A stretch of DNA of 64,000 nucleotides from Haliclystus octoradiatus. Its lineage: Eukaryota > Cnidaria > Staurozoa > Stauromedusae > Haliclystidae. The notes under the pieces were generated by a model that searched no databases, had not been told where the DNA came from, and was given only the letters and a program-made list of their open reading frames with translations. Location of the stretch: NCBI GenBank assembly GCA_916610825.1, contig OU744446.1:6474309-6538308 (forward strand), written 5' to 3'. Position 1 is the stretch's first letter, and each line of letters opens with the position of its first letter. The position numbers and the translations under genes are program-made. Of this stretch, positions 1-14,600 are shown piece after piece.

Positions 1-739
1 GTCAACAAAATACTAAAACAAATAAAGGCCTAATAAGAAATTGATTTCATCAGAATCTTTTAGGAGTGCACCAGTTATTTACTCTAACGAGAAAATATAG
101 TGAAGTAAGCTTAGTGTATTTTTTCTTCTCCAACAAGTCTAATTTAATAAAAATTTAAAATATAATAACGTGTAATGATTTAACAATCTTTCAACATGTA
201 TTTCCTATCCTTCTTGTTCTTTACCTGTTGTTTTACTGTTAAGATGGATCGCTAAAAATAAATTTTACATTGACACTGTCACTGTTGTTAACTTTTTAGT
301 TACAGTATAAACATGAAGTTTGTTCGTATTTTATTTTATCCCAAAAACTTTTGCCATAATTATATTTATACTGTTGCAGTTATCAAATCATCTTTAAAAC
401 TTTGTCGCGTTGGTATTGTGAATCAAATTTATTATTCATTCAAAAGTGCTCACGTTTTTGTCTCATCAACACTAATGTGTTTGACCTTTACACATTCAAA
501 CAATAGAAGGTGTCAAAGAGCGTGACAAATTTAACGTGTTCAAATTTCAAAAGTGGTTCGATGTAAACAATCTAGAATTATGAGATCCGCTTTTGATAAA
601 TGCTTGGAAATAATGGGCTAATCTGTAGGCCTAAATAAAATAAATTATTCGATCGACTAGTGACTGTGGTGAAAATATGCCCAAAATATGTGTTTATTAA
701 TACGGAAATTTACATTTTACAAACATTTTAATGACAATA

Positions 740-857
740 AAAAACAGATTATTTTACCGATTATGATAACAGCATCGGCCGATTACCAATTATGGAAAAA
801 ACCATGCCGTTAATCTGTTAAACCGATTATTTCCGATTAAATGGAACATCTCTATTC
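740..857 (-). mobile_element. hAT-like transposon end fragment
   Basis: This AT-rich stretch is built from repeated CCGATTA/AATCGG words and ends at ATGGAACATCTCTA. Read on the minus strand, it begins TAGAGATGTTCCATTTAATC, the style of terminus seen in many non-autonomous hAT elements. The other end was not located, so the assignment rests on terminus style alone. Confidence 0.4.
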
Positions 858-1583
858 TGGATATATGATTCCAGGATTCTTACTTTTGTTGGACCCTGTT
901 CCAGGCCACTGTTGCATGTCGTATTTAGCCGCAATCAGATCATCGTTCCTGAGAAGGAATGATTAATCTCGCCGACTACCTTCATATAAGAACTATATGA
1001 AAGCGGAAGAGATAATCTACCTTTTACAGATTTTGATTACAAAACACTGCAGAGTTCAAGATCTAATGATGATTAGTTCAAATCCTTGAGATAAACTCAA
1101 CATTGGCTTTATTTGGACATCAATGGGTACCATCCCCAGGGTCCATCAAATGTTTTCTGCTTAAGGAAGACCCTGACGTTTTATTCACAAACCTTCTGTA
1201 TACTTTTCACCTACCAGGTTCCTTATGATATTGTTGTTTCTCTAATATTTGAGGAGAAAAATGGGACAGCAATAATCATCTTCTAAGTTTTGGCCAGCCT
1301 TCTGGAAACCTAGTTGCTAGGCTGCTGGGTTTTTTCTGTACCTGACTATATCTGTATTGTTATAGATAGGATAATTGAAGCCAATATATGATATAATCTG
1401 TTGAATTTGATCAACCAATGGATGAATCACAACTATAATATATCATCAGTCATTATTTCTTTTTGGCAAAAATCCAACTATAGATTAGTAGGCTATAGTT
1501 GAGACATAAAACTTGAGTATATGTACATGCTTGTTTATTATTTACATTTATATTACTTCAAAGTTGCAAGTTTTTTTTACATT

Positions 1584-2225
1584 AGGGATGCACCAAAACG
1601 TTGTGTCGGTGCACCGAAATAATACAGTTTCGTTTTTTTTAGCCGAAATCTCGGTTTTATTTCGGCCGATTTTTGTCCTTTTGTTTTGAATGTTCCAAAC
1701 TAAATCTGAGTTAAAATCATTTATATGTTACATTAATTGCAAAAAGTTTTTGAAAACAAAGTAAGTAACTAGCAACAAAAAGATAAATAATGATGCTTTT
1801 CCTGATGATTTTTAGATCATGTGTTTGGATTATGACAAGCAGTTTTATTTCTCCTAGATCTACTCCGGTATTATTTTCTTTTGTCTATATTTTTTCACAT
1901 CATTGTTTTAATTTTATTGGAGAAAACAATACTCTAAATACTATATATAAGTCAAAAATAAATACATCCAAACATAATTTTACGAAAAAACAATCATGGT
2001 CAGGTGAATTTTGAAAGCAAGGATGACTTGAAAATGAGGCAAAACTTGATAATGGCTGCTATCGGAAAAAATCCTTGTTATTATCCATTTTACTTGTTCA
2101 TAAAAATTGGCCGGAGTAACCGAAACAGCCGAAATTGAATGTCAAATTTTGGCTGAACCGAAATTTCGGCCAAGAGGCCGGAAAACCGAAAATATTTTGG
2201 CCGAACCAAATTTCGATGCATCCCC
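1584..2225. mobile_element. Non-autonomous hAT-like element
   Basis: The left end reads AGGGATGCACCAAAACG and the right end, on the opposite strand, reads GGGGATGCATCGAAATTTGG. Both ends run into sub-terminal arrays of CCGAAA/TTTCGG words. The flanks TTTTACAT and TTTTATAC agree at 6 of 8 positions, compatible with a decayed 8-bp target duplication. The interior (about 640 bp in all) shows no transposase, so this is a MITE-like derivative. Confidence 0.65.
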
Positions 2226-2691
2226 ATTTTATATACCTCATGAAACGTTTAGCGAATACCTAAACTTTTTATCTAGTCAACTTAGATTACAATCCTTAGA
2301 GCTCTCATAGTTGTAGGTAAGGTAGGTGTAGGTGAATAGGGGTCAAGTTTGACCTTCAAGACTTCTATTTTGTAATTAGAAACATTTTATTCTATCGCTA
2401 TAGAATTAAAGCAGCAACATGCAACATTGACCGACAGCCGTTACATGCTTAAAATTGTCAGTCATGGCTTCGGCATTGCTTCAAATTTCAAATTTCAGCA
2501 TGAACTAAGGCACAGAAATAATACGAACCAAAGACACATTGTGACTCTAAGCGTCATTTTTCCCTTTCAACTGACCTGCTCCTGATTTTTCTGTATTTTT
2601 CTGATTTTGTCTTTCCAGACATGTTGCAAGACTAAACACTGGGTGAAAGATTTGCTTTATTCTAACCAGTATTGTATGTTGCTTTATGTAG

Positions 2692-5600
2692 GGTGTTGTA
2701 CGAGGGCAAGCAGCGTCTTATGCCTGGCTGTGATATTATTCATAAAACTCCAACTGGTCTTGTAGCCAATGTTAATAATGCTGGGAACATGAGGATTTTT
2801 ATAACCTATCGACGTGCATCACCTCAATTTTCGCATTCATCATTAGCCGTAATTGAAATATGTGTTGTTATATCTAGTAAGGTATGTAACATTGAAAAGT
2901 ATTAGTATGTTCGTAGCCCAGTAAATTTACAGAATGACAGTTCAATGTGAAACTTTGATTGACTCAAATCCATCGTTATTCCTAGTAAACAAAAAGTTAT
3001 CATATTGATGTGTTTCAGCATTTTGTGCTTGGATGGTGGTGAACAATATAATTAAGGTTTGCATTAGAGCAGCAAGCGATCCTGTCATAACCAGGATCCA
3101 ACAAAAGTAATAATCCTGATATCCTAGATTCCGGAATGTTGTAGGAAAACAAATTCAGAAGAAAATTGATAGTTTTATGATTTATTCGTCAAATTCCAAC
3201 AAAAAATCAGAAGAAATTGTTAATGTTGAATGCCTCAGGTTTCCAGAAGGCTGCACCTTTGTCGAATCCAACCAATGACAATAATAATGCATACATTTAT
3301 GTAGATCACCTAAGCTGTAAATATTCTAAAGTGATGTTTGTATAAAAATATTAGGCCTACTAATAATATAATAACTTTATAAAAAAATAAAAAATATTAT
3401 CAAAAGTAAAAAATAGTATATCGTTACTTATCTTAAATGTTTTCTTTCTCCAACATGTTTGGAGAGAGAGGTTATATGTAAATTTTTCTTGGTTTCTGTT
3501 TTTTAGGGTGAAAAACCTCCTCATGCCTTTTGTCTGATCAATAAGAATCTAAATCAAGGCCTGGTAAGTAGTTTCCTTTGTTATTATGAACAATAACTTT
3601 TTTTGTCAAGTGAATGAGATATTTCTGAAATTAATATAGAATATAGGAAATATAAATTTTAAATGCAAAGATTTAACAAGAACATATTTTCTTGCATGTT
3701 GTTTTATACCCAAATTTCAAATCATGTAAATATTTACTAGATATATAATGATGTGAAGTTGTCCACACTTGCGTATTTATAGTGTTCAATGACTGCGCAA
3801 TGATTGTTTTACATCATAACCAATCATCAGACATCAGTCACACGCCAGTAACGCTGTCTGATGTGTTACTGTATGATGATTGTTTAAAACGTGAAACTTT
3901 GAGTTACTACAGAAAAAGTTTTCCGTCATTCTTGTGAATCAATTATGCTCTTTTTTCATTAACATTTAACATTAAGCACTTTTACATACATGTGCTACTG
4001 TGCGTGTACATTGTACAGTTGACTTTTATTTCTATAAATACTTTGATTGAATACAAGAATAAGGCAAATCCTTTTCGCTAAATCAGATGGTAACTCATTG
4101 TGAATAAATATGTTATTGCTTAAAGCATGAAACTGCGATTTACGGAAACGTCTTTGTATCATTTTCTTTTCAATCTATTTACACTCTGTTTTAATTAACA
4201 TTGAGCACTTTAATATGCATGTGTGTGTATGATTGACTATTATTTCTATAAACACTTTGTACGTTTTAATATTTATTCCTTCATCATTATCATCATCATT
4301 GATTCAGAAACCTTTAAGTTATACATAACGTTTTTTCAAAGGACTGATACATAGCTAAGTTAACAGGAAAACAGACATTAAGTAATGAAGGGTTACAGGA
4401 ACGAGTGGTAAGTATAAAGTATCTTAAGTGCTTTCAAGGAGACATTTGAAAGTAGGCCTGCTTTGGACTTCCTTCATTGCAGACGTTAGATCGTTCCACT
4501 TATATGCACCAGCATTTTGAAATTCCTTGTTCAATTCACTAAAACCATTAAAGCGTCTTGCATAAAGTATTGAAATATTCAACTTGATTTCCATTAGGTT
4601 GGTTCTGATGTTCATTTATGTTATCGCAAATCATTGACAAGAACAAATTCTGTATCTTACAAAGCAGGTAAGGGCACTCAATGATTTTGTTATATGATAC
4701 AATGCCTGCAAATTGTTCAAGTTACTGACTTAAAAGAAGGATACAATTTTTGTAAGGATATCATTAATGTTCACATGCATCAAACAGTTATTGATTAATT
4801 CAGAATAACCTAAAATAAACCTTCAAATAAACGGCATATCTTTTTTGATTTTTCAATGACTTTAAGATAGTTCACAAACTAGTTCATTTAAATTTTGATG
4901 ACTTCTTTATGTTTCTCCTTTCGTGTTATCAGATTATGGAACTGTTTCCCATGGAAATTGTTCTGTCTTCAATTTAAATCTTGTTTATCAAATTTTAATC
5001 TATCATCATTCTGTAAATGTTTTCAATTAGGTATTACCAAATGACTATACGTAACTGCTATATAATTTACAAGTTTTGTAGCCAGTGCTTGCCTTATTAG
5101 TAGTAGTATAGACAGTCACATTACAAGAATGTGCCATCTCTCTTACGCCTAACATATTTGCTACACAACAAACGCCACAAATTACAGTCAGACATAGCTG
5201 ACATAGAAAATTTGTAAATAAGACAATTCACGATACAAACATTATGAAAAGATACTACTTGTTCATAGCCCCGTCAAAATATCCCCTTCGGTTGCCAGTG
5301 AAGGGTACCTCCTTTGGTTGCCAGTAAAGGTTGTCATGCAGCACTTGAGGGGCATACGTCTTGGGTTGCTCGATGTGACCTAAAAAAGCAATGTGACGTT
5401 TGTGAGCACTAGCAGAGGCAAAAGGAAAAAGTTTCCTAAGTTTAGCTGTAGAAAGTAAGTTGGGCCAATGTATTCTTAAAGTCTGACGAAGCATGGCGTC
5501 ATAACTTGAGTCAAGTCGAGTCAATAGTGTGGTTGATAGAAGCCACATTTTAGATGCATATAGTAGAACAGGTTATATTGTGTGTCTGAACAGACGTAAC

Positions 5601-8600
5601 TTACCGTCACTGTTGACATCGGACGTCCAGAATCTATTAAGACTTCTTATCTTGCCTTATTAACGTATACTTAATAATAATTCAACTCATTGATGGATGT
5701 TGGTTTGTTCTGGTAATTTTTACATGCTCAATAAAACAAACAAACAAAAACAAATCCTGAAGTTTGTGAAAGATTGCCAGACTCTGACTTCTTTTATTTT
5801 GTGTTTGTAGAAGTTATAAGTCGCTATCCAATCATTGACTATCAAGGCTTTGGTTTGCCAGATTCTGTCCCATTGTTTTGCCTGCCACTTGGTGCTGTTG
5901 TTGAATGTTGGCCTGAAAAGGCACAGCCACCATTACCAATATTTTCAACATTTGCACTCACTGGAATCAAAGGAGAAAAGGTATACCTTATAGATACCTT
6001 TATATATATAATATTACCGAATATATATATAATTAACAATTAATCTCTGCCTTGTTCGATAAAAGTTACAATAACTATTACTGTTCAATGTTTCAAAATC
6101 ATAAGACTTTTAGACATATTTTAGACATTTTGGACAATCAAGGCCTATTTACCATGAAATCTGTTGAAATTGATCTGCAGTGTCGTGGCTGAGATCATTA
6201 AAGAGCGATTAGCATCATTACCATCGATGAAAACAGCCACTCTTCTAAATATAGAGAAGTGGTACGGGTGCCTTTGGCAGGGCGTTACCGTCTTAATTAC
6301 TTACTACTAGAATTTTAGCAGATTTCAGACTATTCCCACATTTGTGATCTGCGGATATTGCCTTTTTCCCATTGGATCTGTCTATCTTGATATCCTTGAT
6401 TTTAGACTATTTCTGAAATTTGAATTCTCATGTCTGTCATTTAATTTGATGAAATAACAGAAAAGGAGAAGAATTGAATGTCTGTACATTTTCGAAATTC
6501 AACACCCAGTTAAATTTAAGTGTGAGAATGATAAAAATAGTTGCTTGGACATCATATTTTCTTATGCTGCGTGCAAAACAGAAAAAGGTATTATTTTAAT
6601 CACCCGTCTGATACAATTTTGTTTTAAAAAAAAATGCGAGAGGAGGAAGCCTCGACTTACATCAGTCTCCTCTACTAATTATTCAAGTCAGAGTTTTGAC
6701 TGTTATGACTTTTAAGGGTTCTATTGTATCTAAATCTATTGTAAATTTTTTATTATTACTACTGGCTATTTTATTGTTAGTTGTTTACATTTTGGAATAT
6801 ACTTTTCGTTTTTTTGTTAAGTAAATTTTTACCAGAGAATATTATCTCGTATTTTTTCTGTAAAACGGAGATTGCATTTATTTTATTTGGTTGTTGTAAA
6901 CCATGGCATTCGAAAGGGTTGACCATTTGATGTTGTAGTAAATTTGATTGTTAAGTTGCCAGATATGCTTTGTTAGTTCAGTTGAGTTTATTTATTTTCT
7001 GTTTCTTAAAGAAAGTGTGTGTTGCGGTGTATAGCGCTTTCTTAATGTTCCTTCTTTCCTTCCTGTGTTATATTATAGATATTTGGGGCTGGTGTTACAT
7101 TCTTTGAAGAGTTGCCTGAAGAGAAGTTTTCTGCTGAAGTTACAGACTTATTAGAAACACAGCAAAAGGTGATTATTTTATAACTAATCGTTGTATAATG
7201 TATCGATAATTTTTTTCTTCGGATTCCCGCTAATTTTTCATTGCTAGATCGAATTTGTTTATTATGATCAAATTTAGAACTGATCTGATTTCTTGAATTC
7301 CTAGTCTCGTTCGCACAGATCCAAATCGTTTCTTGAGGATTAGTTGAGTCTGCGTAATATTGAACAGAAAGCTTGCATTGGACGGAATTTGGGGAGGGAC
7401 TGAAATGTGAGAACACCATTGTTTGTCCATTGTTCATCAGCCATTCGCTAGCCAGCTCTTTCAAACTAGAACCAGATGATGATTGTTTGATGAGCAGTAG
7501 ACAAACAATGATTGTCTCATTTTTCAGCCACACCCCCAATTCATCGAAACGCAAGCTTTATATCACTATTACACAGACCCTACTGATCCCCCAAAGAAAG
7601 TATTTCCGATACCCATTTAAAATATCTTCTGACTCTGATTCGGTCAGAATATGAATGTTGAATTATTCTAGACTGTTTCCAATAACCATTTGATTGCTTG
7701 ATTTTTTCAATTGGACAGTTGGGTCTACTGTAGGCCACCTACTAAACAGATTGTAGATTTGCGTTTGAAACATTATTGTTTGATTTCTCTGTCTATTGGA
7801 CTGTGTACATTTTGAAATCTTTCTCAATTATTTGTAATCTTTCTAGATGCACAGTGGGGAAGTAATGAAAGCTCATACTAACAAATGCATCTGTTTATTA
7901 TCTCATTATCCATTCTTCGATGCGTTTAGAAAATTTCTTTTATCGTTATATCGCATTTCTGTATCTGGTGGTCAGACTGTTCCCCTTGAGAGGTTTGTTG
8001 TTTGTTTTAATTCTGCCAAATGCTACTAATGTATTAGCCTGCGTCACCTACTCAATTAGTGCTTAAAAGAATATTGTCTGTGTAACATGCTATGTTGATC
8101 TGTCCCGTCATATGAGGGATTGTAAATAACTTACCGGTTAACACAAGGCTAACCCACCCCGTGGAAATATACACCGATATATGAGTAAAATCTTACACAA
8201 CTCCTCAGCCATCTATTAATAAGAGTTTTGACACACAATTTTTAAGGCTCAAAAATCTCCATTTTCGCTCCATTGAAAACAAGGTCTTACTTTTGAACAA
8301 AAATGTTTTAATACATGGTATTATTTTTGGGCTTTGTGTTGTAACTTTTCCGAGTCTGTGTTTGACGGAACGAAAATGACATCCATAAAATCATGTGACA
8401 TGTAAGATTGTCTTGTAAATAATTGGTTTTGGTAGAGCTAGCGGCTTTCATCATCATTTACATTATTTCCTGTTACATCCATCAATCATTTATATTCTAT
8501 GATTTGTAGATGATTTTCCTTTTTGTTATTTATTAATTTTTCAATTTTCGCAGGTGTTAAATTTGATCTGTCTGTTTTCAGGTATATTTCGCATTTCATG

Positions 8601-11600
8601 TTGAACGTACCATTTCCAACACCTCAACGGCCACGTGTATTAGTGCAGGTAAAAATGTTGTTTGTTTGTTTGTATCTAATAAACAATCTACTGTATGTTA
8701 TCTAATTGAATTTATTTTGTTTTCTATAGATGACTCATGAAGCATTTGAGATTGCCGAACCATCCCATGGTCCGTTACCAGTCAGGTAGGGAGAGGACTT
8801 TCTGTGTTCAGGTTTTTTCCAGAGTTTTTTGGTCTGGTAAACAAACCCAGACACTCAATCTTTGATTGAGTTTTTAAATTCAATCTTAATAAAAAGATTT
8901 CCTTTTCACTTTCAATGCAATCTCAGATTTTGAATTAAAGCATAGTTGAACATTACAGTTTATTTTCAAACAAAATTTATTATTTTATGAATGATTGTCA
9001 TAAATGTGAATGTCATTTATAAAAGATCATGAATGGAACAAACTTCCATTTGTTCATAACTTTGAATGTTCTGATGTCGTTTTGCATTTGTCGACAATCA
9101 GATTAAAACACACGCGGGATTGTTCTAATTCTGTTAATTCTGCTATTAAGCCCTGGGAAAACGACGGTAACTTTTGCACAACAGATCTGTTTTTGTCTGA
9201 CGTATATGTTTCGGAGGATTTTCAAGGATTTTCAAAGGATTTAAGTGTCACACAAATGTTGCTGTCGTTTGGCCAGGGCTTTAGAGCTACCTCACTTCTT
9301 ATTTGATTTACGCAATCTTGAATCTACGCAATTTATTTTCAACTTTAACAATTTGATTTGGGCCTGATACCATGTCGATTAATATAGAAATTAAATAAGT
9401 AACGAACTTAAGTGGGTTAATAATTTAATAATTTAATACTCAAGTGAGTAAACTGTTTAACTCATTTACTTACAACTTTTGTTGCTTTTATATTTTAGCG
9501 GTGCATCCTACTCTGCATTGCTCCGATGTCTTGGTACAGAAAATGTTCTTGTTTTGCTCAATTGTGTACTCACTGAGCATAAAATACTTATTCATTCTTT
9601 AAGACCTGCTTTGCTGACAAGTGTTGGAGAGGCAATCACTTCAGTAAGTGTGGTTGAGATGATGGATATTATACTTTGTAGCAGCCTATCAGGACTTTTG
9701 GTCAGATGATCTGTGGCTCCTTAGAATGTCAAGTTAATACCATTAGATCAATTAATCCAGAATTATTTGCATAATAAGAGCTGACTGTAAACCGTTGCGA
9801 CGCAGCAATCAATAGATATCTAGTATCACAATTAACAATTATCGAATGAGATTGAGCACCACACTGAGAATTATCAGGCCGAGGCGCGTGTTATAACACG
9901 CGCCTCGGCCTGATAATTCTCAGTGTTGTGCGAAATCGAGTTTGATAATTGTTTTATTATTAATCCATACCTTTATTAATCCCATGAAATATTCAAGAGC
10001 AACTGCGTTTTGAGAAATATTACGAATTCATCGCAACAAGCTTGTTTAAATATGTCTTCATAATTTAGAGACTTTAACGCTATCAACTTGATTAGATGAA
10101 GACTTCTTTGCATTTCGTTGTCCTCTTTCTAATTATTCGCATCTTTTTTATAATAAACTTGACAATTCTGGCTTCTGTATTGTAGTAAATCTTTATTTTG
10201 AAAAGTCAAAAATTTGTAAAATAGAGTTTTTCTATCATGTCAGTCTTGAAACCTTGGAGATGCTATTGTCTCGACATATTGTCGCGACCTTATCGTCTCG
10301 AGCTCTACCCTATTGTCACAGATTATCACGTCACGCTCGAAGACACTAGGATTGTCGATGTTAGATTAACCAATAGGCATCAAGAAAACGTTCGAAAAAA
10401 CTTGCCATTAATAATAATATCAGAAGTCAGGGTCTGACAATAATGGAGATCCTGATTTCCTAGATCCCAGAAGGCTAGAGCAATTTCAAAAGAAAAAGAT
10501 AATTTTCTGATTTTTAAGCCAAACCTCAACAAAAAGTTCAAAAGAAACTGGACAATATTGATTAAGATTCTGAAAGGCCAAACCTTTATTTGGACACTGC
10601 CAGTAATTAGAAGGCATTAAAACAATAAAATATATACAATTAAAATGTGTGTACTGACGAGGAATCGAACCAGGTATCCGTCCAGCATAAAATGCGGACA
10701 CTCTGCCACTTTATTTAAACATATTTTGTTCAAATTTTAGCTGATTTTTCCATTTGGCTGGCAATGTCCATATATTCCATTGTGTCCGTTGGCACTTGCT
10801 GATGTATTGAGTGCACCAATTCCATTTATCTACGGTAAGATAATCAGCCATCACAAATAAAATAACATATCGATAAATGATCAATGATTCAATATATGTT
10901 TAATTCCATTGTATTCTCTATATATTCAAGAGATATCTGTAAAACCAATATATTGGGCCAAAGTAAAAGTTTTTTTAAGACAGTGAAACCTGTTATAACG
11001 GTCACCTCTTTACAGTGGCCACCTGTCTATAATGGTCAATTTATCTACCTCTCATAGCTGGCCGTTATATACAGGTTTCACTGTAACAAGTTCCCCCAAG
11101 TTTCCAATTGCGCCACAAATAGACAGCGGGAAGGTAGGCTAGTTATTATCTTATGTCAAAAAATTCACAAAGAGTCAAATTTGACTACGGAACATGGAAA
11201 GCAATTTATATCTTTCTTCATAAAAATATATATTATATTTAGTGCTAATCAAATTTCGATAGCTTTTCTACTGAAAAGGTCAAAAGTCAATCGACTTTTA
11301 GCTCATTCTTGTGCTATAAAATAATATTATAATAATATATTATTTGAATTCGTCATGAGAAAATTGATTGACTGATTGTCTGTGACCATTTTAAAACAAA
11401 GGTATACCATTATACTGTATAAATAATTTTCGCAACACATTTCAGGGACTGGTGATGTAAAGACTCTAGCAAATGAAACAAGGGCTCATGTTTCAAATCC
11501 ACCTTGTTGCTATAATTTGACCACAGAATCATAGCTGTTGGTGTGTCATTCAAGCTGTGATGTGCTATGTAGTTAATTATTCAAGTATTATATTTATCTG

Positions 11601-14600
11601 TCAGGTATTGACTCAAGATATTTTGATAGAAGTAGTCCACCTGATGACATAACATGCGTTGACTTGGATACGAATATGATCACACAGTAAGCCATTGTAT
11701 AATATATTCATTGTTGTATGAATTATTGAATTATAAACGTTTGCGAATTGGTATTATCATTGCTTGTTCAAGTTGTTCTGTGTTAAAGTAAAATAATTTT
11801 TATTTTATGAATTATGTAATTATGTAATTTCAAGAGGTTTCATTTTAAGGAAAACATTGACCGGCAACCACTACCGTCTTAAATTTGAAACAGGCTTGAA
11901 ACGTATTTCAACAATCAAAGGCTTCAAGGAACAAAGGTACAATAGTGTCTTCCCTCAACGGTAAATTCTGGGAGGAGCCTCCAACCTCCAATAAAAATGT
12001 TTGACTCAAATTTCGGGCAATTTTGAGACAAAAGCTTTTGAAGTTGTGCAACTTTGAAGGAATTATAGTACTGAAGCTCCCAAATATGCAAATTCCACAC
12101 CTTTATTTGAGGGTGAAATGCCCATTTCTTCGGGCAAAGTTGTCAAACAGAATACGTTTAAAGCATGTAGCTACTGTTGTGTGTCTACCTGCCATTTTTG
12201 CCTTTTTTAAAGTTAGATCAAACTACTTAGCTGTAATGTAGACGCAATTTCATAACAAAAATGTTTCCTACCACTTTTTTCTAACTTTCCACACAAAGAG
12301 CACCACAAATCGCAGTCAGATAGAGCTGGCAAAAAAATTGAGTGCATAAAATGTATTCCTTTGTATATAAAATATATTAAAATATATTCAGCCAAAACAA
12401 ACTTGATTTGTATTCCTCTTAGAGCATATGATGCAAAAGAACAAAAACCTATAACCTGGAGGTCATTGCCAAAGGTATTTTTACACCCATAGTTAGTCAT
12501 GTGATAAATTATTCACCATGTATTGTCAATATTATAATTAACTTTCTATGATATATAAACTGTATTCTTCTATACTCTACAGAAACCAGGAAAAATCTTA
12601 AAAGATCGACTAGATTCATTATTTTATGAACTTTATAAAGGTTTGTATTGTGATATTATGATATGAAAGTAGGATATTAAATCTTATGTTTTTTAAAACA
12701 ATTTATACAGGCATGGGAATTGTCAATTTCTTTCTTCTTTGGCTATCTTATATTCTCATATCTGACCCTTATCCAAAATGTCTTCTACGTCTACATCAAA
12801 TAAAGTTGAAACATTCGGACATAAGTGTTTAGTCTTTTGGCGGATTGTCTTTTTTGGACTTTATAAAACTTTGAAATTGGGATTTTTCAGTTCAGTTTCT
12901 TATTTGTAGTCAATTTTCAAAATTTGTGCTTTCATTTCTGAACATTAAAAGAGACAGTGCTTGTCTCGATAGAGTAGGGAATAATTCTAATCACATGGCA
13001 AAATCAATCTGACAATCTCAATATATAATACTATCCGTTGAGCATCGGTTGCTTCTGTACAATTTTCTTATCCGAATTCCGTATATTATCACAATAATTC
13101 TGATCATACATTCGGTTTTTGTTTCCAAATAGTTGCTGGTGAAGATACTTCAGATCGGGCTGTTGAAATTGCGCCTCTTGAAGCAGATTCAGCCTTGAAA
13201 CGACGAAAGGTATTTCATTATAATTTTACTAATCTATTCTCTCTATAACCTTTTTTTTGTTACCTTCTTTTCATTTATTTATTTATTTTATTTCTGCAGT
13301 CATCGATTGAAATCAATATCCAAGAAGCTTTCTTAAGATTTCACGCTATGATATTGAAAGGCTACAGGTAGATAGATGTATATTTGAATCATTTTAGCGG
13401 AGACTTTATGGAAATAGGGTAACTATATGAGTAATTTATACAGTATGAGTTTGACAGGTTTTCACATGCACAAAGGATTCCCCTGTGAAAAATATCTCAT
13501 GAGCTCATGAATGTGAAATTGCTGAAAAAGTTCATAAACTGTTTATGAACTTTCAGGCAATTCCACATTCATGAACCAGTTCATGAAGTGTTCATGAACT
13601 CTTTGTGACTGTTGATGACCTGTTCATTAAGAACTGTTCATAAACTCATGTATTTTTTTCACAGGTGTCTGGGTCACCCCAGGAACCAAACATTGTCTAT
13701 TGAGTGACACCTTAGATCTTATATATAGCTCTACATTGAAGGAGAACTTAGCTATGTTTTTATTTAAGTTATTTCTACACAGCTATATAATGTGTAATGG
13801 GGGTGTGAGATTAAACTTGAAAATTCCCTATGACTCTTTTTCAGACCATATTTACTTCCTATAACTGGTCAACCAACTAAAGGATCTTATGATTTAACAT
13901 CACTTTTTGATCTCCAAGGTAACATTCAATGCTTTTGTTGTTTCATTAATTCATTTATATATGTACAGTATTATAACCTCTATATATCAGCTATATATTT
14001 GATTAAAAACAATTGCATGTTTTAAACAGGTGCTTGACTATCAGGGATTATTTACATATTATTTTTGATTAACATTTGTTTTTAGATTTCTACAGTGTAA
14101 GCCCGTTAATATCTTCTACTGTTAATATCACAGCATGTTTGAACTATTTCACTCCTGTTAATATCAAGACCCGCTTATTATCGCATGATTTTTGAATGCA
14201 CAAGGACAGTGATAATAAGTAGGTTACACTGTAATGATAACTAATTGCAATATTCATATTTGCTAATGATGGTTTCACGCCTTCGGTGTAATTCTATATT
14301 ATATGATCAAACTTGCTTTAAATATCCCCCCTCTGGTATGGATGAAAAGTGGGATATTAAGCAAAGGATGAAAAAGATTTTTTGTCTGGAGGAAACTAGG
14401 TTTTAAGCAAGACAGGCCATTCTCAAATGTGATCTTGAGCAAGCTCGACTGTATTTAGATTTCCTTAGGTTGCTGTACTTTTTAAAAACTTTTCTGAAAC
14501 TTTGGTAGCGACATTTTAGGCTATGTATCAATTGTTTCCTGGCTCCTCAAGTCCAATACAATCCAGAAAAACATGGCTGTCGTCAGCGGGGGGGGGGGAA

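Larger units (their letters stand above)
1..2691. other. Repeat-rich DNA upstream of the first visible DENND4 exon
   Basis: No coding exon could be supported here. The first visible DENND4 exon (2692) opens with one base of a split codon, so this stretch is probably intron, and the roughly 100 N-terminal residues expected from human DENND4 proteins should lie further upstream. It holds two hAT-like pieces (740-857, 1584-2225) and, near 870-900, one end of the family with TTGGACCCTG-type termini. The small ORFs at 313-525, 1790-2014 and 2107-2310 match nothing I know and fall in or beside repeats. Confidence 0.6.
2692..7168 (+). other. DENND4: DENND4 exons 1-5 in window: MABP part and uDENN
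   Basis: Exon 2692-2881 gives [20 protein letters not shown], matching human ITYRRASENMTQNTLAVTDI in the MABP domain. Exon 3507-3563 gives [19 protein letters not shown]. Exon 4598-4667 has no ORF longer than itself but reads [20 protein letters not shown], matching YLCYKKSVAKTNTVSYKA; its 70-nt length supplies the phase that 5811-5980 needs. Exon 5811-5980 carries [20 protein letters not shown], the uDENN signature, and 7079-7168 continues it. Confidence 0.93.

Noticed and set aside
7042-7654. Overlapping ORFs on both strands with similar peptides
   Set aside because: They arise from the inverted arms of the foldback element at 7260-7650 and are not genes.
9010-9306. 98-codon ORF in a DENND4 intron
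   Set aside because: No recognisable domain, splice signals or repeat match; in AT-rich DNA of this length such ORFs are expected by chance.
14589-14599. Run of G near 14590 as a regulatory site
   Set aside because: A single homopolymer with no partner sequence; it could be a simple-repeat or assembly artefact.
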